Positions 8,233 through 16,911 of a DNA stretch of 64,000 bases are shown here, piece after piece. The stretch covers positions 62,001-126,000 of the forward strand of contig NZ_BDAI01000015.1 of assembly GCF_002091755.1 (NCBI RefSeq). The letters run 5' to 3'. A program made the position numbers and the translations under genes. This DNA is from Pseudomonas nitroreducens NBRC 12694. Its GTDB lineage: Bacteria > Pseudomonadota > Gammaproteobacteria > Pseudomonadales > Pseudomonadaceae. The notes beneath the pieces are model-generated. The model was not told the DNA's origin, searched no databases, and worked only from the letters and a program-made list of their open reading frames with translations. How positions within the stretch are numbered: position 1 is the first letter of the stretch; each line of letters begins with the position of its first letter.

Positions 8233-8870
8233 CACGCACGCGCCCACTCGCTCTCGGCGAGGTCGGCCAGGGTTTGTTCAGCCTGTTGATAGGCAGCGCG
8301 GAAGGCCTCGGGATTGCCCTCCTCGCCCTCGGCGGCGATCACCTGTACGTCCTCGATACCAAGGAACCCCAGCGCCACACGCAGCCACGCGTCGGCATGG
8401 TTCATCCACTCCAGCTCACCGCCCGGCCCCATGCCGGCGCCACCGCGGCTGGTGATGATCAGCGCCTTGCGGCCCTTGAGCAGCGGCTCGTATTCGGCCT
8501 CGCCATCCTTGATGTGCAGGTCGAAGGTGCGGCCGATACGGACGATCTGGTCGACCCAGGCTTTCAGGCCGCTGGGCACGCTGAAGTTGTACATGGGCGT
8601 GGAAATCACCAGCAGTTCGTGGGCAAGCAGCTCGTCCACCAGCTCATCGCTCAACGTCAGCTCCGCCTGAAGTTCGGCCGGACGATGCTCGCCCTGCGGA
8701 TGGAAGGCCGCGGCGATGAAGCCTTCGCTGACGTGGGGCAGATTGGCTCGGCCCACTTCGCGGTGAGTAATGTCCGCGGACGGCAGGGCAGCGAGGAAGC
8801 CCTCGGCCAGGCGACGGGAATGGGAACGCTCGGCACGCGGACTGGCGTGAATGGCAAGAATACGGCTCAT
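8232..8870 (-). CDS. azoR1: FMN-dependent NADH-azoreductase (AzoR family)
   Basis: A 212-residue flavodoxin-fold protein. It starts MSRILAIHASPRAERSHSRR, the phosphate-binding loop of the AzoR/AcpD family, and has the conserved PMYNFSVPSGLKAWVDQI and SRGG segments. The family reduces azo compounds and quinones with NAD(P)H and FMN in the cytoplasm. The start at 8870 has GGAG 6 bases upstream. It is divergent from a LysR regulator across about 150 bases containing a perfect palindrome, and is coupled to an SMR transporter. The order matches P. aeruginosa PA0784-PA0785 (azoR1) as I recall it. Confidence 0.9.
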   Translation of the reverse strand: MSRILAIHASPRAERSHSRRLAEGFLAALPSADITHREVGRANLPHVSEGFIAAAFHPQGEHRPAELQAELTLSDELVDELLAHELLVISTPMYNFSVPSGLKAWVDQIVRIGRTFDLHIKDGEAEYEPLLKGRKALIITSRGGAGMGPGGELEWMNHADAWLRVALGFLGIEDVQVIAAEGEEGNPEAFRAAYQQAEQTLADLAESEWARA

Positions 8871-8991
8871 CTGTGACTCCTTCGGTTCGACTTGTTCCAG
8901 GTGATTCATCCGTTACACTGGATTGCCACCCTGCTTGCCATCCACGGTATTTTCCGGCGGCTCCCCGGACAACTGAGGGAAACTGCACCCA

Positions 8992-9008
8992 GATGAGTTC
9001 AACTCATC
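8992..9008. promoter_or_regulatory. Candidate LysR operator, perfect 17-base palindrome
   Basis: GATGAGTTCAACTCATC has two perfect 8-base arms around a central C. It lies 14 bases before the LysR start codon and about 120 bases upstream of azoR1, so it could serve autoregulation and divergent control. Binding is inferred from position and symmetry only. Confidence 0.55.
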
Positions 9009-9021
9009 CATGGAGATTTCG

Positions 9022-9936
9022 ATGTTCGCCAACCTGCCCCTGCCCGCCCTGCGTACCTTCGAATCCGCTGCGCGCCAGCTGAGTTTCAAGGGCGCCGCCG
9101 AGGAACTGGCGGTGACGCCCACGGCGGTATCCCACCAGGTCCGCGCGCTGGAGGAATGGCTGGGCCTGCCGCTGTTCGAGCGCCTGCCACGCCAGGTGCG
9201 CCTGACCGAGGCCGGCGAGCGGTTGTTCCGCAGCCTGCACGGCGCGCTGCTGGAGGTCTCGCAGTCAGTGGACAGCCTGCGTCCGCAGCGCAACGCCAGC
9301 AGCCTGACGATCTCCACCACCCCCGCGTTCGCGGCGCTCTGGCTGGTGCCGCGCCTGGGGCGCTTCTATGCGCGCCATCCGCACATCCGCCTGCGCCTGG
9401 ACAGCCAGTGCGAACTGCTCGACCTGCAACAGGACGCCAGCGTCGATCTCGCGATCCGCTACGGTTTCGGCGAGTACCCGCGCATGCACAGCCAGTTCCT
9501 CTTGGCCGAACGCTTCGCCGTGTATGGCGCGCCGGCACTGGTGGCGACCGCCGACGTGGACGTGCCGGAGATGATCAGCGTGCGCTGGTACAACTCCGAG
9601 CTCTACGAGCGCGGCTGGAAGGCCTGGTGCGCGGCAGCCGGTGAAGAATGCCTGCTGACCCAGGCGGTACAGCGCGAGTACGAGGAGGAGTTCTACGCCC
9701 TGCAGGCGGCCATCGCCGGCCAGGGGCTGGTGCTGGCCAGTTCGCTGCTGGTCTCGGAGAGCGTGGAGAAGGGGCTGCTGGTGCCCTATCGCCCGGAGAT
9801 CAACGTCCCTGGTGCCAACTACACCGCGCTCTGCGTGCCCGGCCGCGAGCGCCATCCACCAGTGCGCGCGTTCCTCGACTGGCTGGCCGAGGAAGTGGCG
9901 CAGGCGGCCGATCCGCTGATCGACAACGCCGCCTGA
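9022..9936 (+). CDS. LysR-family transcriptional regulator divergent from azoR1
   Basis: A 304-residue protein. The N-terminal winged helix-turn-helix (about residues 1-62) reads LRTFESAARQLSFKGAAEEL then TPTAVSHQVRALEEWLG, typical of the GcvA-like LysR group. The rest is a periplasmic-binding-like effector domain. The ATG at 9022 has GGAG 6 bases upstream; an in-frame ATG at 9010 is less well placed. It probably controls azoR1 and the SMR gene through the palindrome just upstream. Confidence 0.88.
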   Translation: MFANLPLPALRTFESAARQLSFKGAAEELAVTPTAVSHQVRALEEWLGLPLFERLPRQVRLTEAGERLFRSLHGALLEVSQSVDSLRPQRNASSLTISTTPAFAALWLVPRLGRFYARHPHIRLRLDSQCELLDLQQDASVDLAIRYGFGEYPRMHSQFLLAERFAVYGAPALVATADVDVPEMISVRWYNSELYERGWKAWCAAAGEECLLTQAVQREYEEEFYALQAAIAGQGLVLASSLLVSESVEKGLLVPYRPEINVPGANYTALCVPGRERHPPVRAFLDWLAEEVAQAADPLIDNAA

Positions 9937-10096
9937 GCCTGCCGCTGCGCCCGCGCAAGCGTCCCTTTGCCGTGCGCGGGCCGGGATGCGTGGTTAGAAT
10001 TGCACTCCGCCGCAACAACAATTCTTCTTTGCCAGGGACGCGCTACAAGCGTGATCCCAAGGCACGGCCTGAGCCCCCTCTCACCTCAGGATTCCC

Positions 10097-11290
10097 ATGA
10101 CAACCGCGCAAGACCCCCGTACCGGCAGCTGGCTGAACGTCATCGCCCTGGCCATCGCCGCCTTCATCTTCAACACCACCGAGTTCGTCCCCGTGGGCCT
10201 GCTCAGCGATATCGGGCGCAGTTTCGACATGCGTCCGGAACAGACCGGCCTGATGCTCACGCTCTACGCCTGGGTGGTGTCGCTGGCCTCGCTGCCGCTG
10301 ATGCAGCTGACCCGCAACATGGAACGCCGCCGCCTGCTGGTGGTGATCTTCTGCCTGTTCATCGTCAGCCATGTGCTCTCCGGCTTTGCCTGGAACTTCA
10401 CGGTGCTGATGATCAGCCGTTTCGGCATCGCCTTCGCCCACGCGGTGTTCTGGTCGATCACCGCCTCGCTCGCGGTGCGCGTGGCACCACCGGGCCAGCA
10501 GGCGAAGGCCCTCGGCCTGCTGGCCAGCGGGACCATCCTGGCGATGGTGCTGGGCATTCCGCTGGGCCGCGTGCTGGGTGAAGCGATGGGCTGGCGCACC
10601 ACCTTCCTGGCGATTGCCGGCGTCTCGGTGGTCGTGGTGCTCTGGCTGGCCCGCGCGCTGCCGCTGCTGCCCAGCCAGAACTCCGGGTCGCTGCGCAGCC
10701 TGCCGCTGCTGCTGCGCCGCCCGGCGCTGGTGTCGATGTATGTGCTCACCGTGCTGGTGATCACCGCGCAGTTCACCGCCTACAGCTACATCGAACCCTT
10801 CGCGCGGGAGATCGCCGCACTGGACAGCCAGAAGACCACGCTGCTCCTGCTGCTGTTCGGCGGCGCCGGGATGTTCGGTTCGATCCTCTTCAGCCGCTAC
10901 AGCGAGCGCTTCCCGCGCGCCTTTCCGTGCATGGCCATCGCCGTGCTCGGCAGCTCGCTCCTGCTGCTGATGCCGCTTTCCCATTCGCCCACGGCACTGC
11001 TGGGCCTGAGCCTGTTCTGGGGCGCGGCGATCCTCTGCTTCGGCCTGGCGCTGCAGGCCAAGGTCCTGCAACTGGCCCACGACGCCACCGACGTGGCCAT
11101 GGCGATGTTCTCCGGCCTGTACAACGTCGGTATCGGCGGCGGCGCGCTGCTGGGCAGCCGCGTCGCGGTGGGCATGGGGCTGGAGTGGATCGGCTATGTC
11201 GGCGGTGCGCTGGCGGTGGTCGGCCTGCTGCTCTGCCTGTTCGCCTGCTGGCGCTATGCGGCGGCGATGAGTGGCAACACCTCGCTCTGA
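10097..11290 (+). CDS. sotB: Sugar efflux transporter, major facilitator superfamily (SotB/YdeA type)
   Basis: A 397-residue, 12-helix MFS protein. The first helix AIAAFIFNTTEFVPVGLLSDI and the following LTLYAWVVSLASLPLM match the SotB/YdeA drug:H+ antiporter-1 subfamily, which exports sugars such as arabinose or IPTG in enterics. The natural substrate in Pseudomonas is not known. It stands alone between the LysR gene and REP repeats; at this point I recall no counterpart in PAO1, so it may be an insertion relative to that gene order. Confidence 0.85.
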   Translation: MTTAQDPRTGSWLNVIALAIAAFIFNTTEFVPVGLLSDIGRSFDMRPEQTGLMLTLYAWVVSLASLPLMQLTRNMERRRLLVVIFCLFIVSHVLSGFAWNFTVLMISRFGIAFAHAVFWSITASLAVRVAPPGQQAKALGLLASGTILAMVLGIPLGRVLGEAMGWRTTFLAIAGVSVVVVLWLARALPLLPSQNSGSLRSLPLLLRRPALVSMYVLTVLVITAQFTAYSYIEPFAREIAALDSQKTTLLLLLFGGAGMFGSILFSRYSERFPRAFPCMAIAVLGSSLLLLMPLSHSPTALLGLSLFWGAAILCFGLALQAKVLQLAHDATDVAMAMFSGLYNVGIGGGALLGSRVAVGMGLEWIGYVGGALAVVGLLLCLFACWRYAAAMSGNTSL

Positions 11291-11318
11291 TCGCCCCACG
11301 CCGGATTTGCCAACCAGC

Positions 11319-11379
11319 GTAGGAGCGGACTCCGTCCGCGATAGGTTCCGGGAGCATCGCGGACAAAGTCCACTCCTAC
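11319..11379. repeat. REP-type palindrome, class B
   Basis: The arm GTAGGAGCGGACTCCGTCC pairs with the inverted GGACAAAGTCCACTCCTAC. It is the same class as 7560-7630 and directly precedes a class A pair. Confidence 0.8.
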
Positions 11380-11405
11380 GCACAGGTCAGCACGGAGCCA
11401 TGACC

Positions 11406-11482
11406 TGTAGGAGCGAGCTTGCTCGCGAACCTGCCCGACACCCACGGCATCAAGGGGGTTCGCGAGCAAGCTCGCTCCTACA
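11406..11482. repeat. REP-type palindrome, class A
   Basis: TGTAGGAGCGAGCTTGCTCG at the left and its inverted copy at the right flank about 28 bases. It lies between the convergent sotB and putP genes. Confidence 0.9.
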
Positions 11483-11504
11483 GAAAAGCCAATCCTGACG
11501 CCAC

Positions 11505-11542
11505 AAAAAAGGCCGCGCCCCTTGCGGGAGCGCGGCCTTTTT
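11505..11542. terminator. Rho-independent terminator of putP
   Basis: A GGCCGCGC stem with its complement sits between an A-run and a T-run. On the minus strand it ends in a T-run just past the putP stop, and it is symmetric enough to work from the left as well. Confidence 0.9.
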
Positions 11543-11556
11543 CATTCAGCTCAGGA

Positions 11557-13074
11557 TCAGCGGCTGGTCACGGCAGCACCGGCCGGCTGAGTCGCCTCGG
11601 CGTATTCCGCCTCGGCTTCCTCGAAGCGCTGGATCATCGCCTTCGACGGTGCCGAGCCGATCAGGCTGAACACCACGATGGAGAGGCTGGAGAGAATGAA
11701 GCCAGGAATGATCTCGTACAGGCCGAGCCAGCCGAACTGCTTCCAGACGATCACGGTGACCGCACCGACGATGATGCCGGCCAGCGCGCCGTTGCGGGTC
11801 ATGCCCTTCCAGAGCACGGAGAACAGCACCAGCGGACCGAAGGCGGCACCGAAGCCGGCCCAGGCGTAGGACACCAGGCCCAGGACGCGGTTTTCCGGGT
11901 TGGCAGCCAGTGCGATGGACACCAGCGCCACCAGCAGCACCATGGCGCGACCGACCCAGACCAGCTCGAGCTGGCTGGCGTTCTTGCGCAGGAAGGCCTT
12001 GTAGAAGTCTTCGGTCAGCGCCGAGGAGCACACCAGCAGTTGGCAGCTCAGGGTGCTCATTACCGCGGCGAGGATGGCGGACAGCAGCACGCCGGCGATC
12101 CACGGGTTGAACAGGATCTTGGCCAGTTCGATGAACACACGCTCGTGGTTTTCACCCACCGCGCCAGCCTGCTCCGGGTGCGCCTGGAAGTAGGCGATGC
12201 CGAAGAAGCCCACGGCGACGGCGCCACCCAGGCAGAGGATCATCCAGGTCATGGAGATGCGGCGGGCAGCCGGGATCGACTTCACCGAATCAGCCGCCAT
12301 GAAGCGCGCCAGGATATGCGGCTGGCCGAAGTAGCCCAGGCCCCAGGCCATCAGCGACAGCACGCCGACGAAGGAAGCGCCCTTGAACATGTCGAAGTTG
12401 GCGGCGTCCTTGAGCTCGATGGCAGCGAAGGTCGGTTCCACGCCACCGGTGGCGAACAGCACGATCACCGGGGTGAGGATCAGCGCGAAGATCATCAGCG
12501 AGGCCTGCACGGTGTCGGTCCAGCTCACCGCCAGGAAGCCACCGACGAAGGTGTAGGCGATGGTCGCGGCGGCACCGGCCCACAGGGCGGTCTCGTAGGA
12601 CATGCCGAAGGTGCTTTCGAACAGGCGGGCGCCGGCGACGATGCCGGAGGCGCAGTAGATGGTGAAGAACACCAGGATCACCAGCGCCGAGATCACCCGC
12701 AGGATGCGGCTGTTGTCCTCGAAGCGGGTGCTGAAGTAATCCGGCAGGGTCAGCGCGTTGCCGTTGTGCTCGGTGTGCACGCGCAGGCGCCCGGCGACGA
12801 ACAGCCAGTTCAGGTAGGCGCCGCAGATCAGGCCGATGGCGATCCAGCTTTCCGAGATGCCCGACAGGTAGATGGCACCGGGCAGGCCCATCAGCAGCCA
12901 GCCGCTCATGTCCGAAGCACCGGCCGACAGCGCGGTGACGAAACTGCCGAGGCTGCGGCCACCGAGGATGTAGTCGGAGAAGTTGTTGGTCGAACGATAG
13001 GCGGCCAAGCCGATCAGAACCATGGCCGCGATGTAGATCACGAAGGTGATCAGTGTTGGCGTGTTGACGCTCAT
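11557..13074 (-). CDS. putP: Sodium/proline symporter PutP
   Basis: A 505-residue sodium:solute symporter of about 13 helices; E. coli PutP has 502. Hallmarks are YRSTNNFSDYILGGRSLGSF, SAGASDMSGWLLMGLPGA (helix 2, Na+ and proline binding) and WGLGYFGQPHILARFMAA. It imports proline with Na+ for use as carbon and nitrogen source. In many pseudomonads putP lies next to putA, but no putA is in this window. An AraC-type gene lies 786 bases upstream on the same strand. Confidence 0.95.
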   Translation of the reverse strand: MSVNTPTLITFVIYIAAMVLIGLAAYRSTNNFSDYILGGRSLGSFVTALSAGASDMSGWLLMGLPGAIYLSGISESWIAIGLICGAYLNWLFVAGRLRVHTEHNGNALTLPDYFSTRFEDNSRILRVISALVILVFFTIYCASGIVAGARLFESTFGMSYETALWAGAAATIAYTFVGGFLAVSWTDTVQASLMIFALILTPVIVLFATGGVEPTFAAIELKDAANFDMFKGASFVGVLSLMAWGLGYFGQPHILARFMAADSVKSIPAARRISMTWMILCLGGAVAVGFFGIAYFQAHPEQAGAVGENHERVFIELAKILFNPWIAGVLLSAILAAVMSTLSCQLLVCSSALTEDFYKAFLRKNASQLELVWVGRAMVLLVALVSIALAANPENRVLGLVSYAWAGFGAAFGPLVLFSVLWKGMTRNGALAGIIVGAVTVIVWKQFGWLGLYEIIPGFILSSLSIVVFSLIGSAPSKAMIQRFEEAEAEYAEATQPAGAAVTSR

Positions 13075-13860
13075 GGGGGCTCCCCTACAGCTTGTTTTTA
13101 TCCAGGTTCGCGGGGTATCGCGAACCCTTGACTGGCAGCCGGCGTGGTTGACGCCGACCGGTTAGCGCTTGCTCACAGGCAAACCGGGTTGCGCGTGATG
13201 CCAAACAGGCACCGAACCTCTACGCGTCCCGACGCAGGCACGCCCTCATCCTTGCTGGCGTCATCCTGCAGCCGCCGTCTCACCACGGCGACTTCCGCCC
13301 CGCTTTCGCCGGTAGGCGAGGTGCGGGGCGTTTTCCGGGCGTTGCCCGGTCATCCCTCAGGCGCCGGAGTCGGCGTCCTGCTCCCGTCGAGTTATCTCCA
13401 GCCGCACAATACGGGGCTGGCGACGAAGCTCATCGGCAGTGACTGAAATTGAGCACACGCACGCATGAAAAAGCGGCAGGGAGTGGCCGGCGCGCGAGGG
13501 CGCGGATTGTACAGAAAGCAGGCGATGCGGTTGCACCGGTCCGACCGGTGACGGCGCGAGGCCACGGGCAGGCGCTGCAGGCCGGGCCGTGAAGGAAGTG
13601 GCGCGGCCAGGTGCAGGCGCGCGACAGGCAAAGACAGAACCGGTGATGGGCATGGCGCCCCTCCCGCGTATCGAGCTGGCTGTTGTTCTTGGTCTGACCG
13701 GGTTGCACCTTGGAACACCAGCAACGCGGTGGGCGGACTCTATGGGTTGCACCCAAAGGAATTCTTGCTGAAAGCTCTGGAGTTCTTGCAAAAGACTCCG
13801 GCGCCCGAAGGGCAATACCTGTCCATTCGATCAGCAATTCACGGTGCGCAGGCCCGCAAT
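13075..13860. other. Long intergenic region upstream of putP
   Basis: There are 786 bases without a recognisable gene. The motif GGTTGCACC occurs at 13529-13537, 13700-13709 and 13744-13753 (the last two as GGGTTGCACC), and inverted at 14672-14681 upstream of the AraC gene. On the minus strand a possible -10 box TACAAT lies near 13508-13513, just past the first motif. A GC-rich hairpin CGCCCCGC/GCGGGGCG lies near 13297-13331. A 98-codon minus-strand frame at 13357-13653 has a good ribosome site but resembles nothing I know. This is where putA would be expected. Confidence 0.45.
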
Positions 13861-14610
13861 TCAGCAGCGGCGCAGGTTGCCGGGGGTCAAACCCAGGTAA
13901 CGACGCATCGCGGTGGTCAATGCGCTCTGGCTGGAGAACCCACATTCCCCGGCTACGCCGACCAATGGCAGCTCGGTTTCCCGCAGCAGGCGCGCGGCGC
14001 GGTCGAGGCGCTGGCGCAGCAGGTACTGGTGCGGCGTGAGGCCGACACGGTCCTTGAACTGCGCATGGAAATGGCTCGGACTCAGGCAGGCGACCTGCGC
14101 CAGCTCCGCCACGGTAATGCGCCGGGAAAGGTGCTCGGCGATATAGCCGTCCAGCCGCTCCAGGTCCAGCGGCCCGTTGCGCGGCGCACGGTCTTCGCCG
14201 AACAGCCGCAGGTGCAATGCTCGCAGCAACACGCCGCCCAGGGCACGGGCGAGCAGCGGGTCATCGCCGTAGCGGGCGATTTCCGCCCCGGCGTAGCTGA
14301 GCAGGTTCTGGAAGTCCGCATCCAGCGTCGGGTAGCGCGGCATTTCGAACAGCCTCGCCAGCAATTCGCGGTCCTGCTCGCCGGTACCTGCCTCGGTCAG
14401 ATCGACGATCAGCATCCGGTTGTCGCCCAGCCCGGCGAACTGGTGCCCGACATCTCCTGGCACCAGGCATGCGCGCATACGGCAGACCTCGCCGGCGGTA
14501 CCGCCTATCTCGAACTCCGCACGGCCGCTCAGGGACATCACCAACTGGTGATGGTCATGGGCGTGCTGGTCAGCCTGGTCGGGCAACGTGGCGAGACGGG
14601 TATCGAACAT
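13861..14610 (-). CDS. AraC-family regulator (possible proline-utilisation regulator PruR)
   Basis: A 249-residue protein. The N-terminal cupin-like half contains HAHDHHQLVMSLSGRAEFEIGG. The C-terminal half has two helix-turn-helix motifs: RRITVAELAQVACLSPSHFHAQFKDRVGLTPHQY and LPLVGVAGECGFSSQSALTTAMRRYLGLTP. It is upstream of putP on the same strand. P. aeruginosa has the AraC-type PruR in this neighbourhood controlling putA/putP, so PruR is a reasonable guess, but a second AraC gene at 17860 also sits in the region and I cannot decide which is the ortholog. Confidence 0.8.
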   Translation of the reverse strand: MFDTRLATLPDQADQHAHDHHQLVMSLSGRAEFEIGGTAGEVCRMRACLVPGDVGHQFAGLGDNRMLIVDLTEAGTGEQDRELLARLFEMPRYPTLDADFQNLLSYAGAEIARYGDDPLLARALGGVLLRALHLRLFGEDRAPRNGPLDLERLDGYIAEHLSRRITVAELAQVACLSPSHFHAQFKDRVGLTPHQYLLRQRLDRAARLLRETELPLVGVAGECGFSSQSALTTAMRRYLGLTPGNLRRC

Positions 14611-14748
14611 GGCGCGATCTGATCAAATTTTGAGCATGGTACGAAAATTCCATCGACCTGCCCAGCCAGCAGGTGCAACCCGGCGCAACTCGGCACCGGA
14701 CTCCGCACGAAATCATCTAAACAGGAAAGTCTTGCTAACCGATGAATA

Positions 14749-14763
14749 TGTTATGTTATAACA
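14749..14763. promoter_or_regulatory. Zur-type zinc regulatory box upstream of znuD
   Basis: TGTTATGTTATAACA is a perfect inverted repeat (TGTTAT-N3-ATAACA) matching the core of the known gamma-proteobacterial Zur operator. It lies about 100 bases before the znuD start, in an AT-rich patch unlike its surroundings. Confidence 0.85.
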
Positions 14764-14859
14764 AATAACACTTCCCCATTTTCCTCTTCCCGCCGCCTGG
14801 CACATCCCTGACCACGAGGGAGGGGTTCGCTTTGCCAGAAGAAAAACCAGGAGTTCGTC

Positions 14860-16908
14860 ATGTCCCCATCCCTTCCCCGTCCACGCTGGCGTTTCGCACC
14901 GCTGGGCATCGCCCTCTGCGCCGGTGCGCCTTCGCTGGCCGATGCCGCCCCCACCGAACTGGAGCCGCAGGTGATTACCGCCAACCCGCTGGGCGATTCC
15001 TCCCCCGCGGCGCCCAGCAGCGTGCTGCAGGGCGACGAACTGACCCTGCGCCAGAAAGGCAGCCTGGGCGAAACGCTCAATGGCACGCCGGGCATGTCCT
15101 CCACCTGGTTCGGCCCCGGCGCCAGCCGCCCGGTGATCCGCGGCATGGACGGCGACCGCATCCGCATCCTGCGCAATGGCGTCGGCGCGCTGGACGCCTC
15201 GTCGCTGTCCTACGACCACGCCGTGCCGGAAGACCCCAACGTGGTCGAGCGCATCGAGGTCGTGCGCGGCCCGGCCGCCCTGCTCTACGGCGGCAACGCC
15301 ATCGGCGGCGTGGTCAACAGTTTCGACAACCGCATTCCCAGCGAAGCGGTGGACGGCATCCACGGCCAGGGCGAGCTGCGCTACGGCGGCTCGGACACCA
15401 CCCGCAGCGCTGCCGGCGCGCTCGAAGCCGGCGACGGCAACTTCGCCCTGCACCTCGACGCCGGCTCCCGCGAGTTCAACGACTTGCGTATCCCCGGCTA
15501 CGCCCACTCGGCGCGCCAACGCCAAGTGGACGGCGACGACTCGAAGCACCGCGTCAACAATAGCGACGGCCGCCAGGACAGCGGCGCCATCGGTGGCAGC
15601 TACCACTGGGATCACGGCTATGCGGGCCTGTCCTACAGCGGCTACGACAGCAACTACGGCTCGCCCGCCGAGGACGACGTACGCCTGAAGATGCAACAGG
15701 ATCGTTACGCCTTCGCCTCGGAAATCCGCGACCTCGACGGCCCCTTCAGCTCGGTGAAGCTGGACGCGGCCTACACCGAGTACCAGCACAAGGAAATCGA
15801 AGACGGCGAGACTGGCACCACCTTCAAGAACGACGGCTACGAGGCGCGTATCGAAGCCCGGCATAAACCGATCGGACCAGTGGAAGGCATCGTCGGCGCG
15901 CAGGTCGCCAACAGCCGCTTCTCCGCGCTGGGCGAAGAGGCCTTCGTGCCGCATACCGAGACCGACAGTGCAGCGCTGTTCTTCCTGGAGAACTGGCAGG
16001 CCACCGAGCGCCTGGCGCTGAACCTGGGCGGTCGCGCCGAGCACACGCGCATCGACCCCAATGCCAAGGACAACGAGCGTTTCGCCGAAAACGACGGTTC
16101 ACGCAGCTTCACTGCCGGCAGCCTGTCAAGCGGCGCGGTGTACAAGCTGACGCCGATCTGGTCGCTGGCCGCCACCCTCGCCTACACCGAACGCGCACCG
16201 ACCTTCTACGAGCTCTACGCCAACGGCGCTCACGCGGCGACCGGCACCTATGAAGTGGGCGACGCGGACGCGAGCAAGGAAAAAGCCGTTTCCACCGACC
16301 TCGCCCTGCGCTTCGACAGCGGCGGGCACAAGGGCAGCGTCGGCGTGTTCTACAGCCGCTTCTCCAACTACATCGGCCTGCTGGCCAGCGGTCGCTACCG
16401 CGACGAGGAAGGTGCGGTGGTGGATGCCGGTGACGACGAAGCGCTGCCCGAATATCTCTACAGCGGCGTGAAGGCCGACTTCTACGGCGTCGAGGCGCAG
16501 GACCGCATCCACCTGCTGGACAGCCCCTACGGCCGCTTCGATCTGGAACTGTCCGGCGACTACACCCGCGCCAAGAACAAGGACACCGGCGAAGCGCTGC
16601 CGCGCATCGCCCCGCTGCGCCTGAACAGCGCACTGCTGTGGGAATTGCAGCAGTGGCAGGCGCGGGTCGACGTGGAATACGCCGCCGACCAGAACCGCGT
16701 GCCGGAGAACGAGCTGCGCACCGACGGCTATACCACCCTCGGCGCCAGCCTCGGCTACCGCTTCGACCTGGGCGACAGCCGCTGGCTGGCCTTCGTCAAG
16801 GGCGAGAACCTGACCAACCAGACCGTGCGCTACGCCAGCTCCATCCTGCGCGACAGCGTGCCGGCTGGCGGGCGTGGCATCCAGGCGGGGGTAAAAGTGG
16901 CGTTCTAA
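14860..16908 (+). CDS. znuD: TonB-dependent zinc-starvation outer-membrane receptor
   Basis: A 682-residue protein with a signal peptide ending near ADA (residue 29), a plug domain (RPVIRGMDGDRIRILRNGV, VERIEVVRGPAALLYGGNAIGGVVN) and a 22-strand-type barrel ending in Phe682 (VKVAF). Its position and the Zur box match P. aeruginosa PA0781, the znuD-like receptor induced on zinc limitation, as I recall it. It should import zinc or a zinc complex using TonB energy. It ends 3 bases from the convergent ATPase gene. Confidence 0.9.
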   Translation: MSPSLPRPRWRFAPLGIALCAGAPSLADAAPTELEPQVITANPLGDSSPAAPSSVLQGDELTLRQKGSLGETLNGTPGMSSTWFGPGASRPVIRGMDGDRIRILRNGVGALDASSLSYDHAVPEDPNVVERIEVVRGPAALLYGGNAIGGVVNSFDNRIPSEAVDGIHGQGELRYGGSDTTRSAAGALEAGDGNFALHLDAGSREFNDLRIPGYAHSARQRQVDGDDSKHRVNNSDGRQDSGAIGGSYHWDHGYAGLSYSGYDSNYGSPAEDDVRLKMQQDRYAFASEIRDLDGPFSSVKLDAAYTEYQHKEIEDGETGTTFKNDGYEARIEARHKPIGPVEGIVGAQVANSRFSALGEEAFVPHTETDSAALFFLENWQATERLALNLGGRAEHTRIDPNAKDNERFAENDGSRSFTAGSLSSGAVYKLTPIWSLAATLAYTERAPTFYELYANGAHAATGTYEVGDADASKEKAVSTDLALRFDSGGHKGSVGVFYSRFSNYIGLLASGRYRDEEGAVVDAGDDEALPEYLYSGVKADFYGVEAQDRIHLLDSPYGRFDLELSGDYTRAKNKDTGEALPRIAPLRLNSALLWELQQWQARVDVEYAADQNRVPENELRTDGYTTLGASLGYRFDLGDSRWLAFVKGENLTNQTVRYASSILRDSVPAGGRGIQAGVKVAF

Positions 16909-16911
16909 AGG

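Noticed and set aside
11419..13131. Plus-strand 570-codon frame opposite putP
   Set aside because: The minus strand encodes an intact, clearly recognisable PutP. The plus frame has an unusual His/Gln/Asp-rich composition and no family match.
13357..13653. 98-codon minus-strand frame with a good ribosome site upstream of putP
   Set aside because: No family resemblance and a composition like translated spacer DNA; kept only as a remark in the intergenic entry.
14713..16044. Minus-strand 443-codon frame opposite znuD
   Set aside because: Antisense of a well-supported TonB receptor; composition dominated by Val/Ala/Gly from complemented codons.
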